Of a stretch of 64,000 bases of DNA, positions 35,196-43,522 are shown one piece after another; within the stretch, counting starts at the first letter, position 1, and each line of letters starts with the position of its first letter. Source of the stretch: Neorhizobium sp. UBA3556 (GTDB lineage Bacteria > Pseudomonadota > Alphaproteobacteria > Rhizobiales > Rhizobiaceae). The position numbers and the translations under genes are program-made. The DNA is taken from positions 17,027 through 81,026 of the forward strand of contig DFNX01000008.1 of NCBI GenBank assembly GCA_002376235.1, read 5' to 3'. Below the pieces are notes generated by a model. The model was not told where the DNA came from. It saw nothing but the letters and a program-made list of their open reading frames with translations, and made no database searches.

Positions 35196-35220
35196 AATCG
35201 CTTCGGACCCTGGAAGTTCC
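35196..35220 (-). promoter_or_regulatory. RpoE2-like element (GGAAC-N15-CGATT)
   Basis: Minus strand: GGAAC 35220-35216 and CGATT 35200-35196, same spacing and -10 as the Ku promoters (GGAAC-N18-TT). Confidence 0.5.
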
Positions 35221-35341
35221 GAACGCGCTCAATCTTCCTCAGGCCAAGAAACTCAGGCGATCGTTTCGATCATCCGTCTTGCTTGGATTAATCCGTGAAA
35301 TATGATCCCTGGGTAATAAGGCCCTCGGGAGAAGTAGGCAA

Positions 35342-35539
35342 ATGGCAGATCTGCGGAAGATTGAGACAGTTCGGGAAACGCTCTTGGAACTCCAAGAAAT
35401 AGCGAGCGCTGAGAAGGCCGACATGTTGTCCTACCTGATCGCGATGGCGATCACGGAGACGGAAGATATCGCGTCCGGCAGACGGCCCACAGAATCCGGG
35501 GCAGTCTCTGATGCCATCCGCGTTGGGACAGTTCACTGA
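35342..35539 (+). CDS. Small hypothetical protein
   Basis: A 65-residue protein (MADLRKIETVRETLLELQEIA). GGGAG lies about 10 nt upstream. Two amphipathic helices; no motif recognised. Divergent from the ligD operon. Followed by a strong hairpin at 35654. Confidence 0.55.
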   Translation: MADLRKIETVRETLLELQEIASAEKADMLSYLIAMAITETEDIASGRRPTESGAVSDAIRVGTVH

Positions 35540-35653
35540 CCGGGAGCGCGCTGTAGCCGATGGCGAACAGAATTCTTCAACCAGCGGGTACGTTCACTGA
35601 CACCTGTGGTGGAAAATGGCGAATTCGTACCTAGTCGTGCAGGCAGACGCGTT

Positions 35654-35686
35654 GCGAGGTCGGCTGCCATTGACAGCCGACCTCGC
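35654..35686. terminator. Bidirectional hairpin
   Basis: 13-bp perfect stem GCGAGGTCGGCTG and complement, 7-nt loop, between the 35342 gene and the convergent membrane-protein gene. Confidence 0.7.
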
Positions 35687-35736
35687 ACGATCTCAACATT
35701 GCTCAGATGAGGGCAGGCGCACAGCCAAATGTCGTC

Positions 35737-36513
35737 TCAGGCGATGACCCGGCGAGCATCCTCATCGTCATCTCGCTGCCGTCCGCCAAGGGCCGCGGCT
35801 GCGGATGCGATGAACGCTCCGACCAGCAGCGAGAGCGAACCGAGGAGAGCGGTCGTGGAGGCCATTTTGCGCGCTTCGTCAGCGGTTTTCTGGGCGGCGA
35901 GTTTGGCCTCGCCTACCTGCTGGAGAACCGCATCGACCCGGCTTTTCGCCTCGTCGGGAGTAAGCCCCGCCCTGGAAGCGACGATCGCGGAAATATAGGT
36001 CCGATCCTGATCAGAGAGTTCGCCGACGACTGCACCATTCATCAAGATGCGAGATATCTCGGCAGTGGCGGCAGCGTTGTCTTCTTCCGCATTGGCACGG
36101 ATGACTTGTGGCCGAAGCAGGAGATCGGTGTAGTACCGGGTGCTCAGGTCGGGCTCGACATCGCGACTGGCCGCAGTCGTGGCAGCAGTCACAGCCGCCC
36201 CCGTAGCCTGCACACCCGCACCGACAAGAGATGTGAAAGCCGACCCGGCGAGGCCGGCTATGACGACCGTTGCAAGTGCCCAGCTGAGAAAGCCGTGCGC
36301 CGTGTCCCGGAAAAAGACCTCGTCAGTGTGGATACCAGCCCATTTCGTCCGCAGGCGCCCGGTGAGGTAACCTCCAAGAGCAGATGCAAGCCACTGGACG
36401 ACAACGAACCAAATGGCTGCCGTGACACTTACTGCGGTGAATGAAGCGCCATCGCCGGACCATGGCGACACCATTGTCAATCCAACACCGGAACCCAGCA
36501 GCAAGAGGATCAA
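35737..36513 (-). CDS. Membrane protein, probably 5'-truncated
   Basis: About 258 residues from a TTG at 36513. N-terminal hydrophobic stretch LILLLLGSGVGL, a helix FVVVQWLASALGGYLTG, a long central soluble part and a final membrane segment SLSLLVGAFIASAAAALG. In frame, sequence upstream to 36561 reads SWGPIIGGAVAASATT, normal for the first membrane segment of this protein type, before a stop codon. So the true N-terminus appears lost where it abuts katE. No ATG start with ribosome site is available. Possibly now a pseudogene. Confidence 0.55.
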   Translation of the reverse strand: MILLLLGSGVGLTMVSPWSGDGASFTAVSVTAAIWFVVVQWLASALGGYLTGRLRTKWAGIHTDEVFFRDTAHGFLSWALATVVIAGLAGSAFTSLVGAGVQATGAAVTAATTAASRDVEPDLSTRYYTDLLLRPQVIRANAEEDNAAATAEISRILMNGAVVGELSDQDRTYISAIVASRAGLTPDEAKSRVDAVLQQVGEAKLAAQKTADEARKMASTTALLGSLSLLVGAFIASAAAALGGRQRDDDEDARRVIA

Positions 36514-36544
36514 GGTGGTTGCGGAGGCAGCAACCGCCCCGCCG

Positions 36545-38647
36545 ATGATCGGTCCCCACGATCAGACACTTTCGAGAGGTGCAGGCGGCGAGCTTCATCC
36601 GACAGCAGAAGATGGCTTCGATGTGCTGACGACATCACAGGGCGGTCCGGTCGCCGACGATCAGAACACCTTGCGTGTGGGTCCTCGTGGCCCGGCATTG
36701 ATGGAAGACTTCCACTTCAGAGAGAAGATTTTTCATTTCGACCACGAGCGCATTCCCGAGCGGGTCGTGCATGCGCGCGGTTACGGTGCCCATGGCTATT
36801 TCGAGACATATGAATCTCTCGCCAAATATACCCGTGCCGACGTGTTCCAGCGCGCCGGCGAGAAAACCCCTGTCTTCGTTCGCTTCTCGACTGTCGCCGG
36901 CAACAAGGGTTCGGCAGACCTTGCGCGCGACGTCCGCGGCTTTGCCGTGAAGATGTACACCAAGGAAGGCAACTGGGATCTTGTCGGCAACAACATTCCG
37001 GTCTTTTTCATCCAGGATGCGATCAAGTTTCCCGATCTCATCCACGCCGCCAAGCAGGAGCCCGATCGCGCGTTCCCGCAGGCTCAGACGGCGCACGACA
37101 ATTTTTGGGATTTCATCAGTCTGACGCCCGAAAGCATGAACATGGTCATGTGGATCATGTCGGACCGGACCATTCCAAGATCGCTGCGCTTCATGGAAGG
37201 TTTTGGGGTCCATACTTTCCGGTTCATCAACGACAAAGACCAGTCCACCTTCGTCAAATTTCACTGGAAACCGAAGCTCGGCCTGCAGTCTGTTGCCTGG
37301 AACGAGGCGGTGAAAATCAATGGCGCGGATCCGGACTTCCACCGTCGTGATCTGTGGCAGGCGATTACAACGGGCGACTTCCCGGAATGGGAGCTCGGGG
37401 TTCAGCTCTTCGATCAGGATTTTGCTGATAGCTTCGATTTCGACGTGCTCGACCCGACAAAGATCATTCCTGAAGAGGTAGTGCCCGTAAAGCCTATTGG
37501 CCGATTGGTGCTGGACCGGATGCCGGACAACTTCTTCGCCGAAACCGAGCAGGTTGCTTTCATGACCCAGAACGTCCCACCAGGGATCGGCTTCAGCAAC
37601 GACCCTCTGCTGCAGGGTCGCAATTTCTCCTACCTCGATACCCAGCTCAAGCGGTTAGGCGGTCCAAATTTCACCCATCTGCCAATCAACGCACCCAAGT
37701 GTCCCTTCGCGCATTTCCAGCAGGACGGCCATATGGCGATGCGCAATCCGGTTGGTCGGGTGAACTATGAACCGAACTCTTTCGGTGAAGGTCCGCGGGA
37801 GAGCAAGTCCCGTGGTTATCGCCACTTTGCAGCGGAAGAGTCCGGCACAAACGTCCAGCTTCGTCCCGAAAGCTTCGCGGATCACTATAGCCAGGCGCGA
37901 CAGTTCTTCATCAGCCAGACACCTCCGGAGCAGTGTCATATCATCATGGCGCTGACCTTCGAGCTCAGCAAGGTCGAGACCGTTGCGATCCGCGAGCGCA
38001 TGGTTTCCCATCTGCTCAATATCGATGAGACACTCGCGTCCGAGGTCGGTCATCGGTTGGGAATGGCTGCCATGCCGAAGGCAGCAACGGCGGCCGTACC
38101 AACACGACAGGATCTTGAGCCGTCCCCGGCGCTCAGTATCGTCGAACGTGGGCCGAAGCGCTTCGAAGGACGCAAACTGGGCATCCTCGTGACCGACGGT
38201 GTCGATGCGAAACTCTTGAAGGCTCTGACAACCGCCGTCTTGAAGGAAAAGGGCCTTGTCGAGCTTATCGCACCGAAAGTTGGCGGCGTGACGACCTCCG
38301 ATGGAAGCTTCGTCCAGGCACATCACATGATCGACGGTGGCCCCTCGGTGCTTTTCGATGCTGTTGCACTTCTTGCGTCTGAGGCAGGTGTCGAAGATCT
38401 GCTCAAGGAGGCGACCGCACGGGATTTCGTCGCGGACGCATTCCAGCATTGCAAATCCATCGGCTACAGCGACGTCGCCCTGCCATTGCTCGAGAAGGCT
38501 GGGATCACGCAGGACATCGACGAAGGTGTTCTGGAGCTCTCCGGCGGCGTGACTTTGACAAGTTTCGTCGAAGAGCTTGGCAAGCTTCGTGTCTGGGGAC
38601 GTGAGCCGTCAGTAAAGCTTGGCTCGGCGTCGGCAACTGCAGCTTAA
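36545..38647 (+). CDS. katE: Large-subunit (HPII-type) catalase KatE
   Basis: About 700 residues from ATG 36545; the frame is open back to an ATG at 36413, which would be antisense to the membrane-protein gene. Catalytic His in RVVHARGYGAHG, Asn in LVGNNIPVFFIQDAIKFPD, and heme-proximal Tyr region RNFSYLDTQLKRLGG. The C-terminal 150 residues form a DJ-1/PfpI-like domain (GRKLGILVTDGVD) characteristic of large catalases. Destroys H2O2. N-terminus and promoter are unclear because the 5' end collides with the divergent gene. Confidence 0.9.
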   Translation: MIGPHDQTLSRGAGGELHPTAEDGFDVLTTSQGGPVADDQNTLRVGPRGPALMEDFHFREKIFHFDHERIPERVVHARGYGAHGYFETYESLAKYTRADVFQRAGEKTPVFVRFSTVAGNKGSADLARDVRGFAVKMYTKEGNWDLVGNNIPVFFIQDAIKFPDLIHAAKQEPDRAFPQAQTAHDNFWDFISLTPESMNMVMWIMSDRTIPRSLRFMEGFGVHTFRFINDKDQSTFVKFHWKPKLGLQSVAWNEAVKINGADPDFHRRDLWQAITTGDFPEWELGVQLFDQDFADSFDFDVLDPTKIIPEEVVPVKPIGRLVLDRMPDNFFAETEQVAFMTQNVPPGIGFSNDPLLQGRNFSYLDTQLKRLGGPNFTHLPINAPKCPFAHFQQDGHMAMRNPVGRVNYEPNSFGEGPRESKSRGYRHFAAEESGTNVQLRPESFADHYSQARQFFISQTPPEQCHIIMALTFELSKVETVAIRERMVSHLLNIDETLASEVGHRLGMAAMPKAATAAVPTRQDLEPSPALSIVERGPKRFEGRKLGILVTDGVDAKLLKALTTAVLKEKGLVELIAPKVGGVTTSDGSFVQAHHMIDGGPSVLFDAVALLASEAGVEDLLKEATARDFVADAFQHCKSIGYSDVALPLLEKAGITQDIDEGVLELSGGVTLTSFVEELGKLRVWGREPSVKLGSASATAA

Positions 38648-38655
38648 ACACGATC

Positions 38656-38684
38656 ATCGGCGCGGGTGATAGGCTCGCGCCGAT
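38656..38684 (+). terminator. Terminator hairpin after katE
   Basis: 9-bp stem ATCGGCGCG / CGCGCCGAT, 11-nt loop, 8 bp after the katE stop, followed by GTCTTT. Confidence 0.65.
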
Positions 38685-38811
38685 GTCTTTGACGTCGACA
38701 TCGCTTCAGGGATGGCCGACAGTTTCACCGTAAGACTCCCGGCGTCACACTTCTCTAGCGATCACCTCTTATGCGAGCCACGCGTTACGGGAGAAATCCG
38801 CGGCCGCGTTG

Positions 38812-38825
38812 GTACGGCATCGTAC
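38812..38825. repeat. GTACGGYRKCGTAC inverted repeat, copy c (exact)
   Basis: GTACGGCATCGTAC, exactly 26 bp upstream of the GGAAC box at 38852. Confidence 0.65.
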
Positions 38826-38851
38826 CCTCGACCCACTTTTCTCTTTCGTCA

Positions 38852-38877
38852 GGAACCCACCTAGAGAAGCTGACGTT
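38852..38877 (+). promoter_or_regulatory. EcfG/RpoE2-type promoter (GGAAC-N17-CGTT)
   Basis: GGAAC 38852-38856, CGTT 38874-38877, spacing 17, upstream of the second DUF2934 gene. Confidence 0.7.
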
Positions 38878-39012
38878 CTCCGCCCGCTGTTCCTTTGGGA
38901 GGTGTCGCGCCGAGGTATTAATCACCCTTCGCGGCTCTAACGGGATCAGCAGTTCGAGAATGACAGCAACTGGGTGGCGAGGATCTCTTCGCTTTCCCGC
39001 AGGGAGGTTAGA

Positions 39013-39183
39013 ATGGACGAAAATCGTGAGGAATGGATTGCCCGTCGGGCTTACGAACTGTGGGAGCAGGCTGGACAGCCTGAGGGTCAAGAGCATGAGC
39101 ATTGGTCCCAGGCCAGCGCCGAATGGGATGCTCGACCGAACGCAGTCGAGCCTGAGCGCCCATCTTGGGACGACGAAGAGTAA
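39013..39183 (+). CDS. DUF2934 protein, copy 2
   Basis: A 56-residue protein (MDENREEWIARRAYELWEQA, then GQPEGQEHEHWSQASAEW and an acidic end), closely matching copy 1 at 31674. GGAGG lies 6 nt upstream. Preceded by a consensus stress promoter with a leader of about 130 nt. Confidence 0.85.
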   Translation: MDENREEWIARRAYELWEQAGQPEGQEHEHWSQASAEWDARPNAVEPERPSWDDEE

Positions 39184-39201
39184 TTCAAAACTAGGCGTGT
39201 A

Positions 39202-39225
39202 GGCGGGTGATCGACCTCACCCGCC
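39202..39225 (+). terminator. Terminator hairpin
   Basis: 9-bp stem GGCGGGTGA / TCACCCGCC with a 6-nt loop, 18 bp after the DUF2934 stop. Confidence 0.7.
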
Positions 39226-39257
39226 TTGCATGTGCATTTCTACTTAAGCTGAATATT

Positions 39258-39500
39258 TCAACCTTGGCGCAACCGAAGCACGTCGCGAAACCTGACGGTA
39301 TCCACGACAGCGCCGCTCTCGTCGGTCAGCTCAAAGGATTGCCCATCGATCTCTTCTCCATTCAGCACGCGCTGGGACAAAAGCTCGCGAGCCGAGCGCA
39401 CGGCTTCCGTATGTGCGGTTTGGACGTCCTGAAACTCGGCACCCTCCGGATCCCTGGACAATCGATCTCCTTCGCGAATATGGAAATAAAGTCGGATCAT
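39258..39500 (-). CDS. DUF6894 family protein
   Basis: An 80-residue protein, MIRLYFHIREGDRLSRDPEG, with helix AHTEAVRSARELLSQRVLNGE and the end DTVRFRDVLRL; this matches the DUF6894 pattern (YFHVRDG...DPEG...A...A...L). GGGAG lies 7 nt upstream. Function unknown; widespread in rhizobia. Divergent from the Crp-like gene. Confidence 0.75.
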   Translation of the reverse strand: MIRLYFHIREGDRLSRDPEGAEFQDVQTAHTEAVRSARELLSQRVLNGEEIDGQSFELTDESGAVVDTVRFRDVLRLRQG

Positions 39501-39634
39501 TTATAACTCCCTTGTAGCACCTGCATAACTTGATAGAGGCTCATAGGTTTCCCGCGAACCTGTTGTTTTTATGGATATCCCTGTTTATCGCACTAGGTAG
39601 CTGGATAGATGCAAGTAAGGCACTGGAGCTGATC

Positions 39635-40339
39635 ATGAGCTGGACGACGAATAGGATCCTATCGATGCTCCCGGACAGTGTCGTCACACGGCTGATGCCT
39701 CATCTTAAGCGAGTCGAGTTGCAGCAGGGCGAGCACTTGTTTGAAGCCGATCAACAGCTACGCCACGTGTTCTTTTTCGAAGGGGGACTGTCGTCGGAAA
39801 TCGCTGGCGGTAAGGGTAGTAAGACGATCGAAGTCGGCTGCGTGGGTCTGGAGGGTTTTTCGAGTGTTCCGGCCGTACTCGGTGTCGACAGCACGCCGCA
39901 CTTCGCCTTCATGCAATGTGGAGGTCCCGCATTGAGGATCGAAGTCGAGGCTCTTCGCTCCGCGATGGAAGCGTGTGCTTCGCTGCGCCAGCTTCTTACA
40001 CGCTATGCCCACGTGTTCCTGATACAAGTCGCCACAACCGCTCTCGCCGATGGTCGTTACGGTGTCGAGAAGAGGCTTGCCCGCTGGATCCTGATGGGCC
40101 GTGACCGTATCGGATACGAGTTGCCGCTCACACATGACTTTCTGGCACTTATGCTTGGTGTCCGCCGCCCAAGTGTCACGGACGCACTACATCGCCTGGA
40201 AGGCAAGCATGCGATAAAGGCAGAGCGCGGTCTCATCCTCATCAAGGACGTCGAAAAACTGAAAGAGCTTGCCAGCCCAATCTATGGCATCGCAGAGACG
40301 GAATACGAGCAGCATATCCGGCGCGACTGGCGCTATTAG
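39635..40339 (+). CDS. Crp/Fnr family transcriptional regulator, copy 2
   Basis: A 234-residue regulator from ATG 39635 (GGAG 6 nt upstream). Cyclic-nucleotide-binding-like domain then HTH with DFLALMLGVRRPSVTDALHRLEG, almost the same recognition helix as the copy at 29672. Only scattered cysteines, so unlikely to be oxygen-sensing. Downstream ADH is convergent. The two regulators may recognise the same site. Confidence 0.85.
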   Translation: MSWTTNRILSMLPDSVVTRLMPHLKRVELQQGEHLFEADQQLRHVFFFEGGLSSEIAGGKGSKTIEVGCVGLEGFSSVPAVLGVDSTPHFAFMQCGGPALRIEVEALRSAMEACASLRQLLTRYAHVFLIQVATTALADGRYGVEKRLARWILMGRDRIGYELPLTHDFLALMLGVRRPSVTDALHRLEGKHAIKAERGLILIKDVEKLKELASPIYGIAETEYEQHIRRDWRY

Positions 40340-40380
40340 CCCGGCCCCAGAACAGGAGCCGAGCTCGACGTCGCGATGGA

Positions 40381-41544
40381 TCACCCGTGGGGGCGGATCA
40401 CGACTTTTACGCATCCATCGGCTTTGTCCCGAAACGTCTTGTAGGCTTCTGGCCCTTCTTCGAGACCGATGCGATGCGTGATGAGGAACGATGGGTCGAT
40501 CTTGCCCTCGACGATCAGATTCATCAGAGGCTCGAGGTATTTCTGCACGTGCGTTTGGCCGGTCTTGAGCGTCAATCCCTTTCCGACAACTGCACCAAGC
40601 GGCGCAGGAACGGCCGGACCGATGAAGACACCTGGAAGTGAGACCGTACCACCCGGACGACACGCCAGGATAGCTTGGCTTAAGGCGTAGGGCCGCTCGG
40701 TTGCCGACAGCTTCGTTTGCATCGTCTCCATCAAACCGCCCGCACCATGGCTCTCCAGTCCGACGGCCTCGATCACAGCGTCCGGTCCCTTCCCACCGGT
40801 CATGTCGACAATACGCTGCTGCAGGTCTTCATCAGTATAGTCCAGCGTCTCTGCGCCCGCCCCTCGCGCAAGCGCCAAGCGTTCTGGGACCGTGTCGATC
40901 GCAATAACCCGCTCGGCGCCGAGCAGGAACGCTGACTTGATCGCGAACAAACCAACTGGCCCACACCCGAACACGGCGACCGTTTGTCCCGGCTGGATTT
41001 TGCAGTTTTCGGCGGCCATGTATCCTGTTGGGAAAATGTCGGACAAAAACAGGACCTGCTCGTCGCTTAAGCCCTCAGGCACCTTGATCGGACCGACGTC
41101 GGCATAGGGCACACGTAGATATTCGGCTTGGCCACCCGGAAAACGGCCGTACATCTCGGAGTAACCAAACAAGCCGGCCGTCGGATAGCCGATCTGTTTC
41201 GCTTGCATGGCGCCGTTCGGATTGGATCGTTCACAAAGCGAAAACTGGCCCCATTGGCATTGTCGGCATTCACCGCATGAGATGGTGAAGGGAACGACGA
41301 CACGGTCTCCAATTTTCAGCTTGGAGTTTCCGCGGCCAACTTCAACGACCTCGCCCATGGTTTCATGTCCCATAACATCACCATGGTGCATGCCTGGCAC
41401 GAAGCCGCCGTAGAGATGCAGATCCGAGCCGCAAATGGCGCAGCTCGTCACTCTGATGATCGCATCACGATCATCCTGAATGATCGGGTCGTCCACCTGT
41501 TCGCAGCGAATGTCTCCGCTTCCATGCCAGGTCAGCGCTTTCAT
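40381..41544 (-). CDS. Zinc-dependent alcohol dehydrogenase
   Basis: A 387-residue MDR enzyme from ATG 41544 (GGAAGGA upstream). Catalytic zinc ligands in CAICGSDLH and GHETMGEV; structural zinc CGECRQCQWGQFSLC; cofactor motif FGCGPVGLFAIKSAFLLGA. The long insertion and AECRP pattern are like glutathione-independent formaldehyde dehydrogenases of Pseudomonas type. It follows DUF4142 by 91 bp on the same strand and may share its stress promoter. Confidence 0.88.
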   Translation of the reverse strand: MKALTWHGSGDIRCEQVDDPIIQDDRDAIIRVTSCAICGSDLHLYGGFVPGMHHGDVMGHETMGEVVEVGRGNSKLKIGDRVVVPFTISCGECRQCQWGQFSLCERSNPNGAMQAKQIGYPTAGLFGYSEMYGRFPGGQAEYLRVPYADVGPIKVPEGLSDEQVLFLSDIFPTGYMAAENCKIQPGQTVAVFGCGPVGLFAIKSAFLLGAERVIAIDTVPERLALARGAGAETLDYTDEDLQQRIVDMTGGKGPDAVIEAVGLESHGAGGLMETMQTKLSATERPYALSQAILACRPGGTVSLPGVFIGPAVPAPLGAVVGKGLTLKTGQTHVQKYLEPLMNLIVEGKIDPSFLITHRIGLEEGPEAYKTFRDKADGCVKVVIRPHG

Positions 41545-41635
41545 GTCTGTTCCTTCCGAAGGATCGAGGGCGGCCGCAGGAGATATGAGCGGCACGAAAA
41601 GAGACGGCCGCTTGGAGGCGGCCGCTGCCGGGAGA

Positions 41636-42163
41636 TTATTTATCGAGGTCCTTTGCCATCTGGTAATGGTGCTCCAAGGCCGGCAGTGTCTTGGCAGCCC
41701 ACGCCTTGAGGTCCGCATTCTCACCCTCTTCGGCGTAGCGCTTGAACAGGTCGACCGCATCCTCGTGCGCGTCAACCTGGTCATCGATATACTCCTCGCT
41801 GAATTCGTCACCGTCGAGCTTGGCGAGCTCGTCGATCTCTTCCTTGAAATCTTCAGTCAGCGTTGCAACAGGATTGCCCTGCACCTTGCCGGATGCGAGC
41901 AGAGCCTTCAGCTCTGCGGTAGTCTTCTCGTGATCGGTGACCATCTGCTGAGCAAATGCCTTCGTCGCGTCATTTCCCTTTTGCAGGGCGAGTTTGCCGG
42001 ACTCGATCTCGAAGACGTCGCTGGCGGAGGCCTCCATGATAAAGTCCTCGGTCTTAGGCGCGACACCGAGAGCGGAGTTAACCCCGGTCGACTCCGTCGC
42101 CGACTGCGCGAAAGCGCCGCCAGCGCAAAGGACGAGGCTTGCCGTGAGAAGGACATGTTTCAT
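41636..42163 (-). CDS. DUF4142 periplasmic protein
   Basis: A 175-residue secreted protein: Sec signal peptide MKHVLLTASLVLCAGGAFA, then a ferritin-like helical DUF4142 domain with FAQQMVTDHEKTTAELKALLAS. Acidic. DUF4142 proteins are often stress-inducible in alphaproteobacteria. Preceded by an exact EcfG promoter at 42213 and the perfect palindrome at 42260. ADH lies downstream. Confidence 0.85.
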   Translation of the reverse strand: MKHVLLTASLVLCAGGAFAQSATESTGVNSALGVAPKTEDFIMEASASDVFEIESGKLALQKGNDATKAFAQQMVTDHEKTTAELKALLASGKVQGNPVATLTEDFKEEIDELAKLDGDEFSEEYIDDQVDAHEDAVDLFKRYAEEGENADLKAWAAKTLPALEHHYQMAKDLDK

Positions 42164-42212
42164 TTGCGTAATCCCTGGAACTTGGTCTTCCTGATTGAAG
42201 ATCCTGGATTGA

Positions 42213-42237
42213 AACGGCGCCTTTCGATCGCAGTTCC
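42213..42237 (-). promoter_or_regulatory. EcfG/RpoE2-type promoter (GGAAC-N16-CGTT)
   Basis: Minus strand: GGAAC 42237-42233, CGTT 42216-42213, spacing 16, 49 bp before the DUF4142 start. Confidence 0.75.
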
Positions 42238-42259
42238 GGGGGAAAGGAGTGATAATCAG

Positions 42260-42281
42260 TTTCGTACGGCAGCGTACGAAA
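42260..42281. repeat. Perfect 9-bp-arm palindrome containing GTACGGCAGCGTAC (copy b)
   Basis: TTTCGTACG-GCAG-CGTACGAAA. The 14-bp core is at 42264-42277, exactly 26 bp upstream of the GGAAC of the DUF4142 promoter. Confidence 0.7.
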
Positions 42282-42305
42282 CGTAAGGTCCAAGCTGTTT
42301 CGATC

Positions 42306-42710
42306 TCATTGATTGGTTTTCAGCGAGGGCAGGACCACGTCGCGATAGGCATTGAACGCGAGCTCTGCCTCAAGAAAGTCGTCAACCGCAAACCAGCCAA
42401 GGTCCGAATGTTCTTGTCCCAGCAATTGCGCATTACCGCCGTCCCAGACAGGCACCCTGAAAATGCGGAAGGGCGACTTCCTCTTCCGATCGCCGTCTTC
42501 ATAGAGCGTGGCCACGTGATCAAAGGCGCGGGGCGTCAATCCCACCTCCTCTTGGCATTCGCGCACCAGAGCGACATCGAGCCCCTCGCCCTTTTCGACA
42601 TGACCGCCGACCAGATCCCACTTGTTCGCAGACCATTTTCGATGGGCTGCGCGCCTCACAAGCAGCACCCGTCCATGGTCGATAAACGCCGCACATACAA
42701 TCTCCGCCAT
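42306..42710 (-). CDS. NUDIX hydrolase
   Basis: A 134-residue protein from ATG 42710 (AAGG 6 nt upstream). Nudix box: GGHVEKGEGLDVALVRECQEEVGL, matching GX5EX7REUXEEXGU (G at about residue 35). Likely hydrolyses nucleotide diphosphate derivatives, possibly oxidised nucleotides. Divergent from a MOSC gene. Confidence 0.88.
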   Translation of the reverse strand: MAEIVCAAFIDHGRVLLVRRAAHRKWSANKWDLVGGHVEKGEGLDVALVRECQEEVGLTPRAFDHVATLYEDGDRKRKSPFRIFRVPVWDGGNAQLLGQEHSDLGWFAVDDFLEAELAFNAYRDVVLPSLKTNQ

Positions 42711-42799
42711 CCGCGAACCTTTTTTCGCACCGTATCGACAGGGAACCCGAAGGCAGCAGGCGGTGTTCCACGCTGGCAATGACAGAAGTAGGGATTTAG

Positions 42800-43522
42800 A
42801 TGAGTGAGACTGTGGGCACGGTCAAAGAGATCTGGCGCTATCCCGTATCCTCGATCGGTGGTGAGGGTCTGGATGCGGCTTCGGTCGGCGATGATGGGAT
42901 CGACGGAGATCGCACGCACCTCCTAGTCGATCTCGATACCGGAGAGGTCGCATCACCGGAAACGACACCACGTTGGCGCCCCGCCCTGATGCTGTCGGCA
43001 TGTCGATCTGGCAATGACGTGCTGGTCTCATCAACTACATGGAATATGAAACCGATCGGCCCCAGCCTCGACGCCGCGTTGAGCGAGCTCATGGGATTTC
43101 GCTGCGGCGTCCGACCCAAAGGCGCGCCTCTTGAACGTGAAGGGGTTGAGGCGAGTAAACTCAAACCTCGGTATGATCTCGCCCCACTACATTTCCTGAC
43201 GACCAAGAGCCTTACCGAACTGGCGTCACTCATACCAAATGGCGCGATAGACCGCCGACGTTTCAGGCCTAACATCGTGTTGGAGACCGGAAGTCATGAA
43301 GAAGATTGGTTGGGTCGAGGCTGGGCTTGCGGCTCGGTCGGAGGAACCGTCACCGAAAGGACCAAGCGGTGCGGCATGACCATGATTGCACAGCCGGGGC
43401 TGCCTGAAGAACCGGAGATCCTGCGGACAATCATCAGGCAGCGCGCCCGATGCCTTGGAGTTTATGCTTCCGTTGCACGGGCTGGAAGATTATCGGTCGG
43501 CGACAGGTTTGTGCTTTCCTGA
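42800..43522 (+). CDS. MOSC domain protein, with N-terminal MOSC_N
   Basis: A 240-residue protein with N-terminal beta-barrel (KEIWRYPVSSIGGEGLDAASV) and C-terminal MOSC (FRPNIVLETG, TKRCGMTMI with the conserved Cys, VARAGRLSVGD). Likely molybdenum-cofactor-dependent reductase of N-hydroxylated or sulfoxide compounds, or a cofactor carrier. Its 3' end overlaps the convergent flavoprotein pseudogene by 61 bp. Confidence 0.8.
   Translation: MSETVGTVKEIWRYPVSSIGGEGLDAASVGDDGIDGDRTHLLVDLDTGEVASPETTPRWRPALMLSACRSGNDVLVSSTTWNMKPIGPSLDAALSELMGFRCGVRPKGAPLEREGVEASKLKPRYDLAPLHFLTTKSLTELASLIPNGAIDRRRFRPNIVLETGSHEEDWLGRGWACGSVGGTVTERTKRCGMTMIAQPGLPEEPEILRTIIRQRARCLGVYASVARAGRLSVGDRFVLS

Noticed and set aside
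33887..35305. 472-residue plus-strand open frame
   Set aside because: Antisense shadow of ligD and its upstream gene; no family features, arises from high GC third positions.
36490..36510. GGAAC upstream of katE as an EcfG promoter
   Set aside because: No CGTT or TT at the right spacing.
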